From: Candidatus Aalborgicola lynettensis | GTDB lineage: Bacteria; Pseudomonadota; Gammaproteobacteria; Burkholderiales; Burkholderiaceae_C | DNA length: 64,000 nt | NCBI GenBank assembly: GCA_016719405.1 | Contig: JADJZE010000018.1 | Location: 1 to 64,000, forward strand | Direction: 5' to 3' | In this document: positions 8,407 through 16,916 of the stretch, piece by piece | Layout of the letters: every line of letters starts with the position of its first letter | Numbering within the stretch: position 1 is the stretch's first letter | The notes under the pieces: generated by a model | Seen by the model: the letters and a program-made list of their open reading frames with translations, nothing else | Told to the model about the DNA's origin: nothing | Database searches by the model: none | Translations under genes and position numbers: made by a program

Positions 8407-8558
8407 TACCCACACCCCCTCGTCCCCATCCACGCGCCCACACCTCGACGCAATATTTGAGTCGAAGTTCTCCGGCAATTCCACCTCACTTCAGTTCGGT
8501 CGTTCAGGCATCGTTTGCTCAAATTTGGAGCATGTGACAACTGAAAAGGACGCTATCC

Positions 8559-11500
8559 ATGAAACGGATGCTGATCAACGCCACGCAGGCTGAAGAACGC
8601 CGCTTGGCGATTGTCGACGGACAAAAACTCCTCGACTACGAAATCGAAATCGAAGGGCGCGAACAGCGCAAGGGCAATATCTACAAGGCCGTCGTCACCC
8701 GCGTCGAGCCTTCGCTGGAAGCCTGTTTTGTCGACTACGGCGAAGACCGCCATGGCTTTTTGCCATTCAAGGAAATCTCGCGGATGTACTTCAAGGAAGG
8801 TGTATCCGCCTCCCAGGCCCGCATCCAGGACGTTATTAAAGAAGGCCAGGAACTGCTGGTCCAGGTCGAAAAAGAAGAGCGTGGCAACAAGGGCGCAGCC
8901 CTGACCACTTTCGTCTCGCTGGCCGGCCGTTATGTGGTCTTGATGCCCAACAACCCCCGTGGCGGTGGTGTATCCCGCCGCATCGAGGGTGAAGACCGGG
9001 CCGAACTCAAAGAGAACATGGACCAGTTGGAATACCCCAACGGCATGTCCATCATTGCCCGCACCGCCGGCATCGGCCGCAGCGCGCCCGAACTGCAGTG
9101 GGACCTGAATTACCTCTTGAAGCTGTGGTCAGCAATTGACGGCGCAGCCAAAGGTGGCAAAGGCGCGTACCTGATTTACCAAGAGTCTTCCTTGGTGATC
9201 CGCGCCATCCGCGACTACTTCAACCACGACATCGGCGACATCCTGATCGACACCGACGACGTGTACGAACAGGCCCAGCAGTTCATGGCCCACGTGATGC
9301 CCGAGCACGCTGCCCGCGTGAAGCGCTACCGTGACGACGCACCACTGTTCAGCCGCTTCCAGATCGAACACCAGATCGAATCGGCCTACGCCCGCGAGGT
9401 CAAACTACCCAGCGGCGGCGTCATTGTTATTGACCACACCGAAGCCTTGGTATCGGTAGACGTGAACTCGGCCCGCGCCATCAAGGGCGGCGACATCGAA
9501 GAAACCGCCACCCGCACCAACCTGGAAGCCGCCGACGAAGTGGCCCGCCAGATGCGCCTGCGCGACTTGGGTGGCCTGGTGGTGATCGACTTCATCGACA
9601 TGGAAGAGTCCCGCAACCGCCGCGAAGTGGAAAACCGCCTGCGCGACGCGCTGCGCCAGGACCGTGCCCGCGTGCAGTTTGGCACCATCAGCAAATTTGG
9701 CCTGATGGAAATGAGCCGCCAGCGCCTGCGCCCGGCACTCAGTGAAGGTGCTTCCATCCCCTGCCCCCGTTGCGGTGGCCACGGCCATATCCGCGACACG
9801 GAATCCAGTGCGCTGCAAATTTTGCGCATCATCCAGGAAGAGTCGCTCAAAGACAGCACCGCCTCCGTGCTGTGCCAGGTGCCGGTGGAAGTGGCATCCT
9901 TCCTGTTGAACGAAAAGCGCTCCGAGATCGCCAAGATCGAACTCAAACAGCGCATCAACGTGCTGATGGTGCCCAACAAGACGCTGGAAACCCCCAACTA
10001 CAAGCTGGAGCGTCTCAAGCACGACGACCCGCGCCTGGAACACATCGAAGCCAGCTACAAGATGGCCGACGACATGGAGGAAGCCACGGGCGTCACCCGC
10101 CGCTCGCAAGAGCCCACCAACAAGCAAACACCGGTCATCAAGGGCGTTCTGCCCGATGCGCCCGCACCGGTCGCCGCACCGCGCCCGGTGGCTGCTGTGC
10201 CCGCGCCTTCCACCCCCAGCGCGCCAGCGCCCGTTTTTGTTGCCCAGGAAAAAGGCTTCTTTGGTTGGATCAAGAGCCTGTTTGGCGGCGATGCACCGCC
10301 ACCCAAACCGGCTCTACCCGCACCCACGGCAACGCCCAGCGCAACCACCGGCGCAACGCCAGAAGGGCGCAACCACGACACCAGCCGCAGCAATAGCCGC
10401 CCGGAAGTGCGCGCCGACGCACGCCCGGAAGGCCGTGGCCCACGCGGGGATGGTCGGGGAGATGGTCGTACAGAAGGCCGCCATAGCCGCGGTGGTCGTG
10501 GTGGACGCAACGGCGAGCGCAATAGCGAACGTCCCACGGGCAACGGCCAGCGTGAACGCTTCCCGGCTGATGGTCGCACTGCCACCGGCGAAATGGGCAG
10601 CCCACCAACAGGCAACCTGAACCCTGCAGCGACCGACGGCAACCGCTCGGAGCAACGCCCCGAGCGGGGTCCACGCCCTGAACGCCAGGAGCGTGGCAAC
10701 CGCACTGGCCGAGGTGCAGAACGCACCGAAACCAGCGAACGCCAGGATGCAGTGCGCAACGGGCCATCCACCGAAATGCTGCCCGACTCGGTCGTGGCTG
10801 GCGAACAGCGCCCCGACACCACCGCCCGTGAGATAGGTGGAGAAGAGCGCGAGGGCCGCGAAGGAGGCCGAGGTGGCCGTGGCCGAGGTGGTCGCAACGG
10901 ACGCGGACCACGCGGCCAGGATGACAGCGCACGCGTCGCGCCAGGTGAAGGCCAGCAAACCCAGCTCGGATTCACCGACGACGCACCCAAACCCGCCGCT
11001 GAGGGTTCTCAACCAGGGTCGCCCTCTGCCAGCGAGGCCAATGGCCAAAACGAGCAACGACGCGGCTCGGGCGAGCCGCGCGAGCGACGCCCCCGTGAAC
11101 GCGGTGGACGTGAACGTGGCCCACGGGCTGAACGCCCAGACCTGCGGGAACCGGTTCAGCCCGAACTGCCGGTGCAAAACGTGGCGCCAACGGACGCAGA
11201 GCCGTCAGTAGCCATCACGCAACCCGTGATGCCTGCACCCCGCAGCGCAGAACCGCAAGCACCCAAGCCAGTTGTCGCGCCAGTTGCACCGAAGGCAAAC
11301 GCGGGCAGCGCACCTGTCGCGCCCCAGCATATGCCCGCTGTGCAGGCATACACACTGCCAACCGACGCATTGATGGCCATTGCACAGGGTTCCGGTTTGC
11401 AGTGGGTCAATTCAGACGCTGCGCGCATCGCGGCTGTGCAGGCCGCCATTGCGGCTGAACCAGTGCCTGTCCACGTGCCCCGCGAGCGCCCCGCAGCCGT

Positions 11501-11591
11501 TGTGGTTGACACGGGTCCACTGATTCTGGTGGAAACCAAGCGCGATCTGCGCCACATGGTGTTGCCATTTGAGCAATCCTCCACGGTCTGA
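8559..11591 (+). CDS. rne: Ribonuclease E
   Basis: A 1010-residue RNase E, the essential endonuclease of mRNA decay and rRNA/tRNA processing. The catalytic half has the S1 domain near residues 35-120 (GNIYKAVVTRVEPSLEACFVD), the metal-binding aspartates near residues 303 (VSVDVNSARAIKGGD) and 345 (VVIDFIDM), and the zinc-link CPRCGGHGH at about 400-410. After about residue 520 the protein becomes low-complexity: an alanine/proline linker, an FFGWIKSLFGG membrane-targeting-like amphipathic patch (about 565-578), then long arginine/glycine-rich RNA-binding stretches, ending in a short conserved C-terminus (ETKRDLRHMVLPF). The tail serves as the scaffold for degradosome partners. ATG 8559 matches the family start MKRMLINATQ. 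A strong bidirectional terminator follows. Confidence 0.97.
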   Translation: MKRMLINATQAEERRLAIVDGQKLLDYEIEIEGREQRKGNIYKAVVTRVEPSLEACFVDYGEDRHGFLPFKEISRMYFKEGVSASQARIQDVIKEGQELLVQVEKEERGNKGAALTTFVSLAGRYVVLMPNNPRGGGVSRRIEGEDRAELKENMDQLEYPNGMSIIARTAGIGRSAPELQWDLNYLLKLWSAIDGAAKGGKGAYLIYQESSLVIRAIRDYFNHDIGDILIDTDDVYEQAQQFMAHVMPEHAARVKRYRDDAPLFSRFQIEHQIESAYAREVKLPSGGVIVIDHTEALVSVDVNSARAIKGGDIEETATRTNLEAADEVARQMRLRDLGGLVVIDFIDMEESRNRREVENRLRDALRQDRARVQFGTISKFGLMEMSRQRLRPALSEGASIPCPRCGGHGHIRDTESSALQILRIIQEESLKDSTASVLCQVPVEVASFLLNEKRSEIAKIELKQRINVLMVPNKTLETPNYKLERLKHDDPRLEHIEASYKMADDMEEATGVTRRSQEPTNKQTPVIKGVLPDAPAPVAAPRPVAAVPAPSTPSAPAPVFVAQEKGFFGWIKSLFGGDAPPPKPALPAPTATPSATTGATPEGRNHDTSRSNSRPEVRADARPEGRGPRGDGRGDGRTEGRHSRGGRGGRNGERNSERPTGNGQRERFPADGRTATGEMGSPPTGNLNPAATDGNRSEQRPERGPRPERQERGNRTGRGAERTETSERQDAVRNGPSTEMLPDSVVAGEQRPDTTAREIGGEEREGREGGRGGRGRGGRNGRGPRGQDDSARVAPGEGQQTQLGFTDDAPKPAAEGSQPGSPSASEANGQNEQRRGSGEPRERRPRERGGRERGPRAERPDLREPVQPELPVQNVAPTDAEPSVAITQPVMPAPRSAEPQAPKPVVAPVAPKANAGSAPVAPQHMPAVQAYTLPTDALMAIAQGSGLQWVNSDAARIAAVQAAIAAEPVPVHVPRERPAAVVVDTGPLILVETKRDLRHMVLPFEQSSTV

Positions 11592-11631
11592 AACGGTTGT
11601 GGCACAGGCCCCTGCACAGCGGGGGCCCAAT

Positions 11632-11658
11632 AAAAAGGGGCACAACGTGCCCCTTTTT
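11632..11658. terminator. Bidirectional rho-independent terminator between rne and the GGDQF gene
   Basis: AAAAAGGGGCAC and GTGCCCCTTTTT form a perfect stem with a 2-nt AA loop core and have A-runs on one side and T-runs on the other, so it can stop transcription from both converging genes. Confidence 0.9.
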
Positions 11659-11673
11659 CACACCGTCACGCCA

Positions 11674-12750
11674 CTAAAACAAGTCAACGGCGCCAATCTT
11701 TGGAACATCGCCAAATAGCCCTTTGCGCACCAGTTCATCGTGGCTGTACACCTGATTGCGGCCTTTGCGCTGTGCGTAGTCCACGGCACGGTCGGCCCGC
11801 TCCAGAGTCGTACTCGGTGAGTCCACTGCGGTTACCCGTGTAAACCCGGCACAGGCCGTCACCCGGCCCACTTGCGGGAAATTGAATTTCTCCATATTGA
11901 CACGGAAACGCTCAAACGCAGCCAGCACCAACGCCTCATCAGGGCAATGCATCAGTACCGCAAACTGGTCACCACCAAAACGGTAAATACGGTCGTAGGT
12001 TCTGAAGGTGTTGTTCATGATGCGGGCTACCAGCAACAAAACCTCTTCAGCAATCAAATGGCCACATTTGTCGCTGATGGCACCAAAATTATCGACCGTG
12101 ATGGTGCCCAGCCAGTAGTTGGGCGGGACACGGTGGCGACGCTCGGAAACCGGCAACACGTCGGCTTCCAGCACACGGGTTTCACTCTCGATACCATGGT
12201 CCATTTCTTCCAGCACGGCACTGTAAAACGTATCGTCGAGGGACTTTCGGTTCAGCAAGCCGGTCAAGGCATCGCGGTCACTGTAGGCCAGCAGGTTGTA
12301 CATGTTGCGAAACACATGCACGATGTCATTCACAACTTCCCTTTGCCCCTGGCTCAAGGTGCCACCCGAGTGGATTTCAACCACTCCCCGGTCATCGTTG
12401 CGGGAATCGGCAAACAATGGGACGTAGGTAATGCGCGGCCCGTCTTCACCGGCCCACGCGCGCTCGATGACGTCGCGCTCCTGCACACACCGCAGCCGTT
12501 CGCGATCATCTTCCAGCACCCGCAAGGTGCCAAAATCGACCCGCATAGGGTCGCTCACTTTGCCACCGCCTCGGGCGTCCAGTGTGGCGACTTCCAGCCA
12601 GCGTTTGACACCTTCTTCGCTGACCACCCGCGCAACAACCACCCGGTCTATGCGTAACAGATCAATCAGTGCTTTGGAAAGCGTCAACTCCAGAAGCTCC
12701 CGGTCCCGGTGATCGGTCAGCTTGATGATGTGTTCGGTAAGTGTAGGCAT
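11674..12750 (-). CDS. GGDEF-domain protein with altered active site (GGDQF)
   Basis: The product is 358 residues from ATG 12750. An N-terminal region of about 160 residues (MPTLTEHIIKLTDHRDRELLE...) looks like a GAF-type sensory domain and ends before the YSDRDALTGLLNR linker that opens the GGDEF domain. The active-site motif is GGDQF at 259-263: the metal-binding glutamate of GG[D/E]EF is glutamine. The RxxD inhibitory-site motif (RTYD, 250-253) is intact at the standard five-residue spacing. It could therefore bind cyclic-di-GMP rather than make it, although activity of the variant cannot be excluded. No transmembrane segment is present. The upstream extension of the open frame overlaps hemY and is not protein-like. 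Convergent with rne. Confidence 0.85.
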   Translation of the reverse strand: MPTLTEHIIKLTDHRDRELLELTLSKALIDLLRIDRVVVARVVSEEGVKRWLEVATLDARGGGKVSDPMRVDFGTLRVLEDDRERLRCVQERDVIERAWAGEDGPRITYVPLFADSRNDDRGVVEIHSGGTLSQGQREVVNDIVHVFRNMYNLLAYSDRDALTGLLNRKSLDDTFYSAVLEEMDHGIESETRVLEADVLPVSERRHRVPPNYWLGTITVDNFGAISDKCGHLIAEEVLLLVARIMNNTFRTYDRIYRFGGDQFAVLMHCPDEALVLAAFERFRVNMEKFNFPQVGRVTACAGFTRVTAVDSPSTTLERADRAVDYAQRKGRNQVYSHDELVRKGLFGDVPKIGAVDLF

Positions 12751-12781
12751 GCCCGCATAATAATGCGGAATCCGCCGCCCG

Positions 12782-14059
12782 TCATCTTTTCGCAGCTTCC
12801 CGATAGGCCTGCGTGGCGGCTTGCGTGTCTTGGCGTTGTTCGGCCAACTCGGCAAGTGCCAGCCAGGCATCGCGCCGCAACTCGGAATCTTCCAGCATGG
12901 ACAGCGATTGCCTGAGCATTTGCTGCGCCTTGCCCCATAGACGCAAACGCATACACACCACACCCGCCAAATATTGCAACACGGCGTCGCGGGGATTGGC
13001 CATTTGCGCCGCTTCAATGCGACCCAGCCACGCCGCGTCGGGCGCACCACCCGATACCGCAAAACTGTGCTCCAAAACCTGCACCAATGCAACGCGTTGA
13101 CCCAGTGTCATGGCTTCACGGCGCACCACCATCGCCTCCCATACGGGCAACAACCAACGCCGGGCGATCAGCGCATCACCGTCTTGTGCCAGTAAACGCA
13201 TCGCAGCGGCCACCGCAACCTCTGGCAACTGCTGCTCTGAACGGTCCAATGCATCCCACACACGCTGCACCTGAACCGGGTCATGCGCCGACCGCACCAT
13301 TTCCAGCGCCAAACCGCGCGCGATGCTTTTGCCCGCGGCTTCTGAGAATGCACGGTGTTTGGTCAACAGCCGAACGGTGTCCAGTGCCATCTGCGATTGA
13401 CCACCCAAGCGTGCCGCCTTGAAACGCAAGCGCAGGGCCGCCGTCCGGCGTGCCGCGCCGTGTGGCAGTTGATCCAGCCACTGCAGGGCGGCACCGGCAT
13501 CCCGGTCCTCAAACGCCCAGCGTGCAGCGCGCAGATAGACACCGTCACGCACGTCCTGCGCATCACGTCGGACCGACTCATCGAGCGCCAGCTGGAAATG
13601 GGCATCGCGCACCACGCGGTCCTGCACTGCATGGGCGCTTTCTGCGGCAAGCAAATGCGATAGCGTGCGCAAACGCCCTGCATACGCCAGCCGTGCGCCA
13701 CTGCGTTCGACCGATTCCTCCAGCGACACCACCAACTCCGCCGCCTTGCGCGACCGCACGAAGCGCCCCGCACTCAGGTGGGACAGCGCATCCAGCAGCG
13801 CTGCATGCATGGCACGCTCTTTTTGCAACAAACGCCAGTTGCGTGCCTGCTGGGGAATATTCAGCAGGGCCGAGAGAGCCCGCATGGCCCCGTGCAGAAT
13901 AATAAAACTGGCCACCACCCCCACCACCACCAGGTTCAGGGACAGATCCACCCGATAAGGGTGCCAGTAGACGGTAACCGTTCCGTGGTTGCTGCCCACA
14001 AAGAGCGCACTGGCCACCGCAATGGCAAACAGGGCTGTCAGCCACAAAGCGGCCCGCAT
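12782..14059 (-). CDS. hemY: HemY family protein (heme biosynthesis-associated TPR membrane protein)
   Basis: A 425-residue HemY_N-type protein: two N-terminal membrane segments (ALWLTALFAIAVASALFVG, then NLVVVGVVASFIILHGAM) followed by a long all-helical TPR region reaching the C-terminus (DAWLALAELAEQRQDTQAATQAYREA). This proteobacterial HemY is distinct from the Gram-positive protoporphyrinogen oxidase of the same name; its exact role beside hemCD is unsettled. The start is 2 nt after the hemX stop, so hemC-hemD-hemX-hemY are one operon transcribed leftward. The arrangement is the standard one in beta- and gammaproteobacteria. Confidence 0.9.
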   Translation of the reverse strand: MRAALWLTALFAIAVASALFVGSNHGTVTVYWHPYRVDLSLNLVVVGVVASFIILHGAMRALSALLNIPQQARNWRLLQKERAMHAALLDALSHLSAGRFVRSRKAAELVVSLEESVERSGARLAYAGRLRTLSHLLAAESAHAVQDRVVRDAHFQLALDESVRRDAQDVRDGVYLRAARWAFEDRDAGAALQWLDQLPHGAARRTAALRLRFKAARLGGQSQMALDTVRLLTKHRAFSEAAGKSIARGLALEMVRSAHDPVQVQRVWDALDRSEQQLPEVAVAAAMRLLAQDGDALIARRWLLPVWEAMVVRREAMTLGQRVALVQVLEHSFAVSGGAPDAAWLGRIEAAQMANPRDAVLQYLAGVVCMRLRLWGKAQQMLRQSLSMLEDSELRRDAWLALAELAEQRQDTQAATQAYREAAKR

Positions 14060-14061
14060 GG

Positions 14062-15126
14062 TTAACGGCCCGCCGCCGCAGTGGCCAGCGCTGCCAGCGT
14101 GTCATCCACACGCGGCACCTCAAGCGATTTAAGTTCCAACTGCACCTGGCGCACCAGATGGGTTGCAGTCTGTGTCTTACGCGATGCAGTATCGAAAAAA
14201 CGCGCCAGAGCCGACGCTGCAGAGACCATATCCGCACGCACCGAGTCAATCTGGCGCGACAGCAAACCGACCCTTGCATTCAGCAGCTTGAGCTTGAGGT
14301 TCTCACGCAAAAAGAAGGACTGCTCGGGCGTCAGCAATGCCGCATCCGGCTCCTCAATGCGGCTGACCCGCACCAAATTGCGCAATTCGTCGCGTGCCCC
14401 AATGGCCACCCGCAGCCACCAATTGCCCACACTTTCCTCGGTTTGGCGTTTCAGCCCCGGCGCCGCGCGCACAGCCGGCAATGCATTGGCCACCGGCAAA
14501 TCATCGGCCAACAACACCAATTCATCGAGCTTGACCAAGAGCGCCGGGGTATCGGCCAGCGCCGTCGCCTTGATGCGCGCCACATCGCGCCCAATGGCGC
14601 GCTGCACCGGTGTCAGGCGTGGCTGCGCCGCCCGGCTGATGCGCACTTCGGCACTTTTCAGCGCCGCCAGCAGGGGCTCCACACTACCAGTCAACTGGGC
14701 TTGCTGCTGCGCCAAACGTACCGCCGCCTCGATGTCAACCACCAGATTTTCATCGCGCGAGCGCGACAGGCTTTGCATCAACTCTTCCAGCTGGGTGCGC
14801 TGCAGCGAAACCTCGGCCAACCGGGCCTCGGTGACCGCCAGCTTGGCGGCCGTTTCGAGTGTTAATTCCTGGGCCTGTTTGGCGGTGGCCAGCGCGGCGG
14901 CAGACTGGGCACCGGCTTCGGCGCTTTGGCGCGCCAATTGTTCTTGAATGGACGACAATTTTTGCCACACCAGCGCGCCTACCAGCAGAGCCAACACCGC
15001 CACGACGGCCGCAGCCAGGGGCAACCACTGCAAATTTTGGGGCGCCACGCCCTGCACTGCAGGCACTACCGGCGCACCACCTTCGGTCGCAGGGGGTGCA
15101 GCAGTGGCAGTAGGCGCAGTGTTCAT
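14062..15126 (-). CDS. hemX: HemX, uroporphyrinogen-III C-methyltransferase-like membrane protein
   Basis: The 354-residue product starts at ATG 15126 (MNTAPTATAAPPATEGG), overlapping the hemD stop by 4 nt. After a proline/alanine-rich cytoplasmic tail comes one membrane helix (WLPLAAAVVAVLALLVGALVW, residues about 35-56), a coiled-coil region rich in alanine, glutamate and glutamine, and a globular C-terminal domain (ESVGNWWLRVAIGARDELRNLV). These are the features of HemX. Despite the historical annotation as uroporphyrinogen methylase, the catalytic SAM-binding fold is absent, so its role in tetrapyrrole synthesis is probably structural or regulatory. Confidence 0.9.
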   Translation of the reverse strand: MNTAPTATAAPPATEGGAPVVPAVQGVAPQNLQWLPLAAAVVAVLALLVGALVWQKLSSIQEQLARQSAEAGAQSAAALATAKQAQELTLETAAKLAVTEARLAEVSLQRTQLEELMQSLSRSRDENLVVDIEAAVRLAQQQAQLTGSVEPLLAALKSAEVRISRAAQPRLTPVQRAIGRDVARIKATALADTPALLVKLDELVLLADDLPVANALPAVRAAPGLKRQTEESVGNWWLRVAIGARDELRNLVRVSRIEEPDAALLTPEQSFFLRENLKLKLLNARVGLLSRQIDSVRADMVSAASALARFFDTASRKTQTATHLVRQVQLELKSLEVPRVDDTLAALATAAAGR

Positions 15127-15923
15127 GGCAGCGATTCTATCGACGCCACCAGATCGGCCAGCACCGGGCGTGACTCGCAAACAACAGCAAAACCCGCCGC
15201 GCGGGCGGCCTGGGCGATGCGGGCATGCGTCGCAACGGCCCGGGCGCGATCCCACGCCACATCGGGAAAGGCGTTTTGCAGATTGGCGATGGCCTCCGAG
15301 CTGCTGAACAACCACACCGAGCCATCGTGCGCAGCCTGGTGCACGAATTGCCGATCAGAAACACGCCAATCCGGCTGACGGCGCTGGTACGCCACCAAAA
15401 ACTCAACCTCGCCTCCGGCTGCCAGGACCTGGCTGGCAAACCAGTTGCGCCCAACGCCCCCCCCCACATCCGCGTCCATGCTGGCGTCGCCCATGCCACG
15501 CACGATCAGCACCCGGTAGCCCGGCACCACCCGGTGTGCCACCACCGCCCACAGGGCTTCCGAATCAAACTGACCGGCCTGCGTGTCGGGGGCATCCATC
15601 CACGCCGCGTCCACCCCCGCCTGATGCAAGGCTGCCAGACTGCCGGGGCCGGTTACAAATGCTCTTGTTTTGATAGCTGCTTGCGCACGAAAGACGTGCG
15701 CAAAGGCTGGTTTTAATGCAAAGAAATGGGACACTGCATTGCCACTGACAAACATCACCGCGTCGAAGCTGGCGATGCGCGCCCACGCCGACGCGACCGC
15801 CGCCGTGTCGGGCGGTGGGCCCACAGCAATCAAGGGAAAAGCCTGGGCACTCAAACCCGCCTGCACCAGCGCATCAACCCACTTGCCGCACTCCTGCGCG
15901 GGTCGGGTCACAATCACACGCAC
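15123..15923 (-). CDS. hemD: Uroporphyrinogen-III synthase
   Basis: About 266 residues from the GTG at 15923, 4 nt beyond the hemC stop. HemD closes hydroxymethylbilane with inversion of ring D to give uroporphyrinogen III. Family marks are VIVTRPAQECGKWVDAL at the N-terminus, FDAVMFVSGNAVSHFF, FVTGPGSLAAL, VLIVRGMGD, and near the C-terminus WLFSSSEAIANL and ATHARIAQAARAAGF. Oddity: residues about 70-89 (KPAFAHVFRAQAAIKTRAF) are encoded by a dispersed repeat inserted in frame just before the TGPG loop; most HemD sequences pass directly from the helix to this loop. The enzyme is essential for heme, so the insertion must be tolerated. Confidence 0.9.
   Translation of the reverse strand: MRVIVTRPAQECGKWVDALVQAGLSAQAFPLIAVGPPPDTAAVASAWARIASFDAVMFVSGNAVSHFFALKPAFAHVFRAQAAIKTRAFVTGPGSLAALHQAGVDAAWMDAPDTQAGQFDSEALWAVVAHRVVPGYRVLIVRGMGDASMDADVGGGVGRNWFASQVLAAGGEVEFLVAYQRRQPDWRVSDRQFVHQAAHDGSVWLFSSSEAIANLQNAFPDVAWDRARAVATHARIAQAARAAGFAVVCESRPVLADLVASIESLP
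15658..15717 (+). repeat. Dispersed two-hairpin repeat, copy 4 (inside hemD)
   Basis: One of the best preserved copies: TGCTCTTGTTTTGATAGC, then TGCTTGCGCACG, AAAGA, CGTGCGCAAAGGC and a T-rich end. The second arm forms a perfect GCGCACG/CGTGCGC hairpin. It lies in frame inside hemD, antisense to it. Confidence 0.75.
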
Positions 15924-15927
15924 CGGC

Positions 15928-16851
15928 TCAACCTTTGGCGGTTTGCGTGGTAACCGCTGCCTGCAATTGCTGTGCAACCCCCTCACCCAGCTGCACAGCA
16001 GCCTGCACATCGGTCACCACACCCTGCGCCCGGGCATGCACCAGCGGCAACACCCCTTGCGGGTCGCCCCAGGTGGCGCGAATCGTCAGTACATCGCCCG
16101 CAAAGGTGGCGTAGGCCGCCAAGGGCATGGAACAACTCCCGCCCATGACGCGGCTCACGGCACGTTCCGCCGATACCGCCAACCAGCTCGGCGGGTGGCG
16201 CAAGACCGACACAATTTGGTTCACGTCGGCGCGGCTGGTGCGTATTTCAATGCCCAGGGCTCCTTGGCCCGCAGCGGGCAGCATCTGCTCGGGCGCAAAC
16301 ACGGCACGAATGCGCGACTCCAGCCCCAGGCGCTTGAGCCCGGCAGCTGCCAGCACAATGCCGTCGTACTGGCCGTCGTCGAGCTTTTTCAGGCGCGTGT
16401 CCAGATTGCCGCGCAAAGGTTCAATCTTCAAATCCGGGCGCAGCGCGCGCAGCAAGGCCATGCGCCGCAAGCTGGATGTCCCCACCACCGCTCCCTGCGG
16501 CACATCGGCAATGCGGGCGTAGCGACTGGAAACCCAGGCATCGCGCGGGTCTTCGCGCTCCATCACACAGGCCAGACTGAAACCTTCAGGCAACTCCATG
16601 GGCACGTCTTTCAACGAGTGGACCGCCAGGTCGGCCTGCCCCTCTTCCAGGGCCACTTCGAGTTCTTTCACAAACAGGCCCTTGCCGCCGACTTTGCTCA
16701 GTGACCGATCCAGAATCTGGTCGCCCCGGGTGGTCATGCCCAGCAAGCGAACGGTGTGGCCGTGGCCCTGCAGAATCGCCTTCACATGTTCGGCCTGCCA
16801 CAGCGCCAAGCGGCTTTCCCGGGTGGCAATAGTTAGGGTAAGTGCGGTCAT
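15928..16851 (-). CDS. hemC: Hydroxymethylbilane synthase (porphobilinogen deaminase)
   Basis: A 307-residue HemC that polymerises four porphobilinogen molecules into hydroxymethylbilane. It shows TIATRESRLALWQAEHV at the N-terminus, the arginine-rich GGKGLFVKELE and DLAVHSLKDVP segments, and the GGSCSMPLAAYA loop whose cysteine carries the dipyrromethane cofactor. ATG 16851 fits the family start; an upstream ATG at 16887 would add an unlikely 12-residue extension. It is the first gene of hemCDXY and is divergent from ppc, with about 65 nt between the start codons for both promoters. Confidence 0.95.
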   Translation of the reverse strand: MTALTLTIATRESRLALWQAEHVKAILQGHGHTVRLLGMTTRGDQILDRSLSKVGGKGLFVKELEVALEEGQADLAVHSLKDVPMELPEGFSLACVMEREDPRDAWVSSRYARIADVPQGAVVGTSSLRRMALLRALRPDLKIEPLRGNLDTRLKKLDDGQYDGIVLAAAGLKRLGLESRIRAVFAPEQMLPAAGQGALGIEIRTSRADVNQIVSVLRHPPSWLAVSAERAVSRVMGGSCSMPLAAYATFAGDVLTIRATWGDPQGVLPLVHARAQGVVTDVQAAVQLGEGVAQQLQAAVTTQTAKG

Positions 16852-16916
16852 AAATATGTTGTAAGCGGTAACCGCTTGGTAATCCAAAAAGTGCCTTCAA
16901 TGCTAGCATGCGCCCC

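Larger units (their letters stand above)
8062..8558. promoter_or_regulatory. Divergent rluC/rne control region and probable rne leader
   Basis: This 497-nt gap holds no convincing coding frame. It must contain the promoters of rluC and rne. In E. coli the rne leader is about 360 nt long and lets RNase E regulate its own mRNA; the length here suggests a comparable leader, but that is inference. Visible structures are a perfect 10-bp hairpin at 8244-8266 and a dispersed repeat at 8341-8406. The rne start at 8559 is preceded by AAAAGGA about 12 nt upstream. Confidence 0.5.

Noticed and set aside
12751..13092. Upstream extension of the GGDQF gene
   Set aside because: It overlaps the end of hemY in another frame and is rich in Arg/Trp/Cys with no domain.
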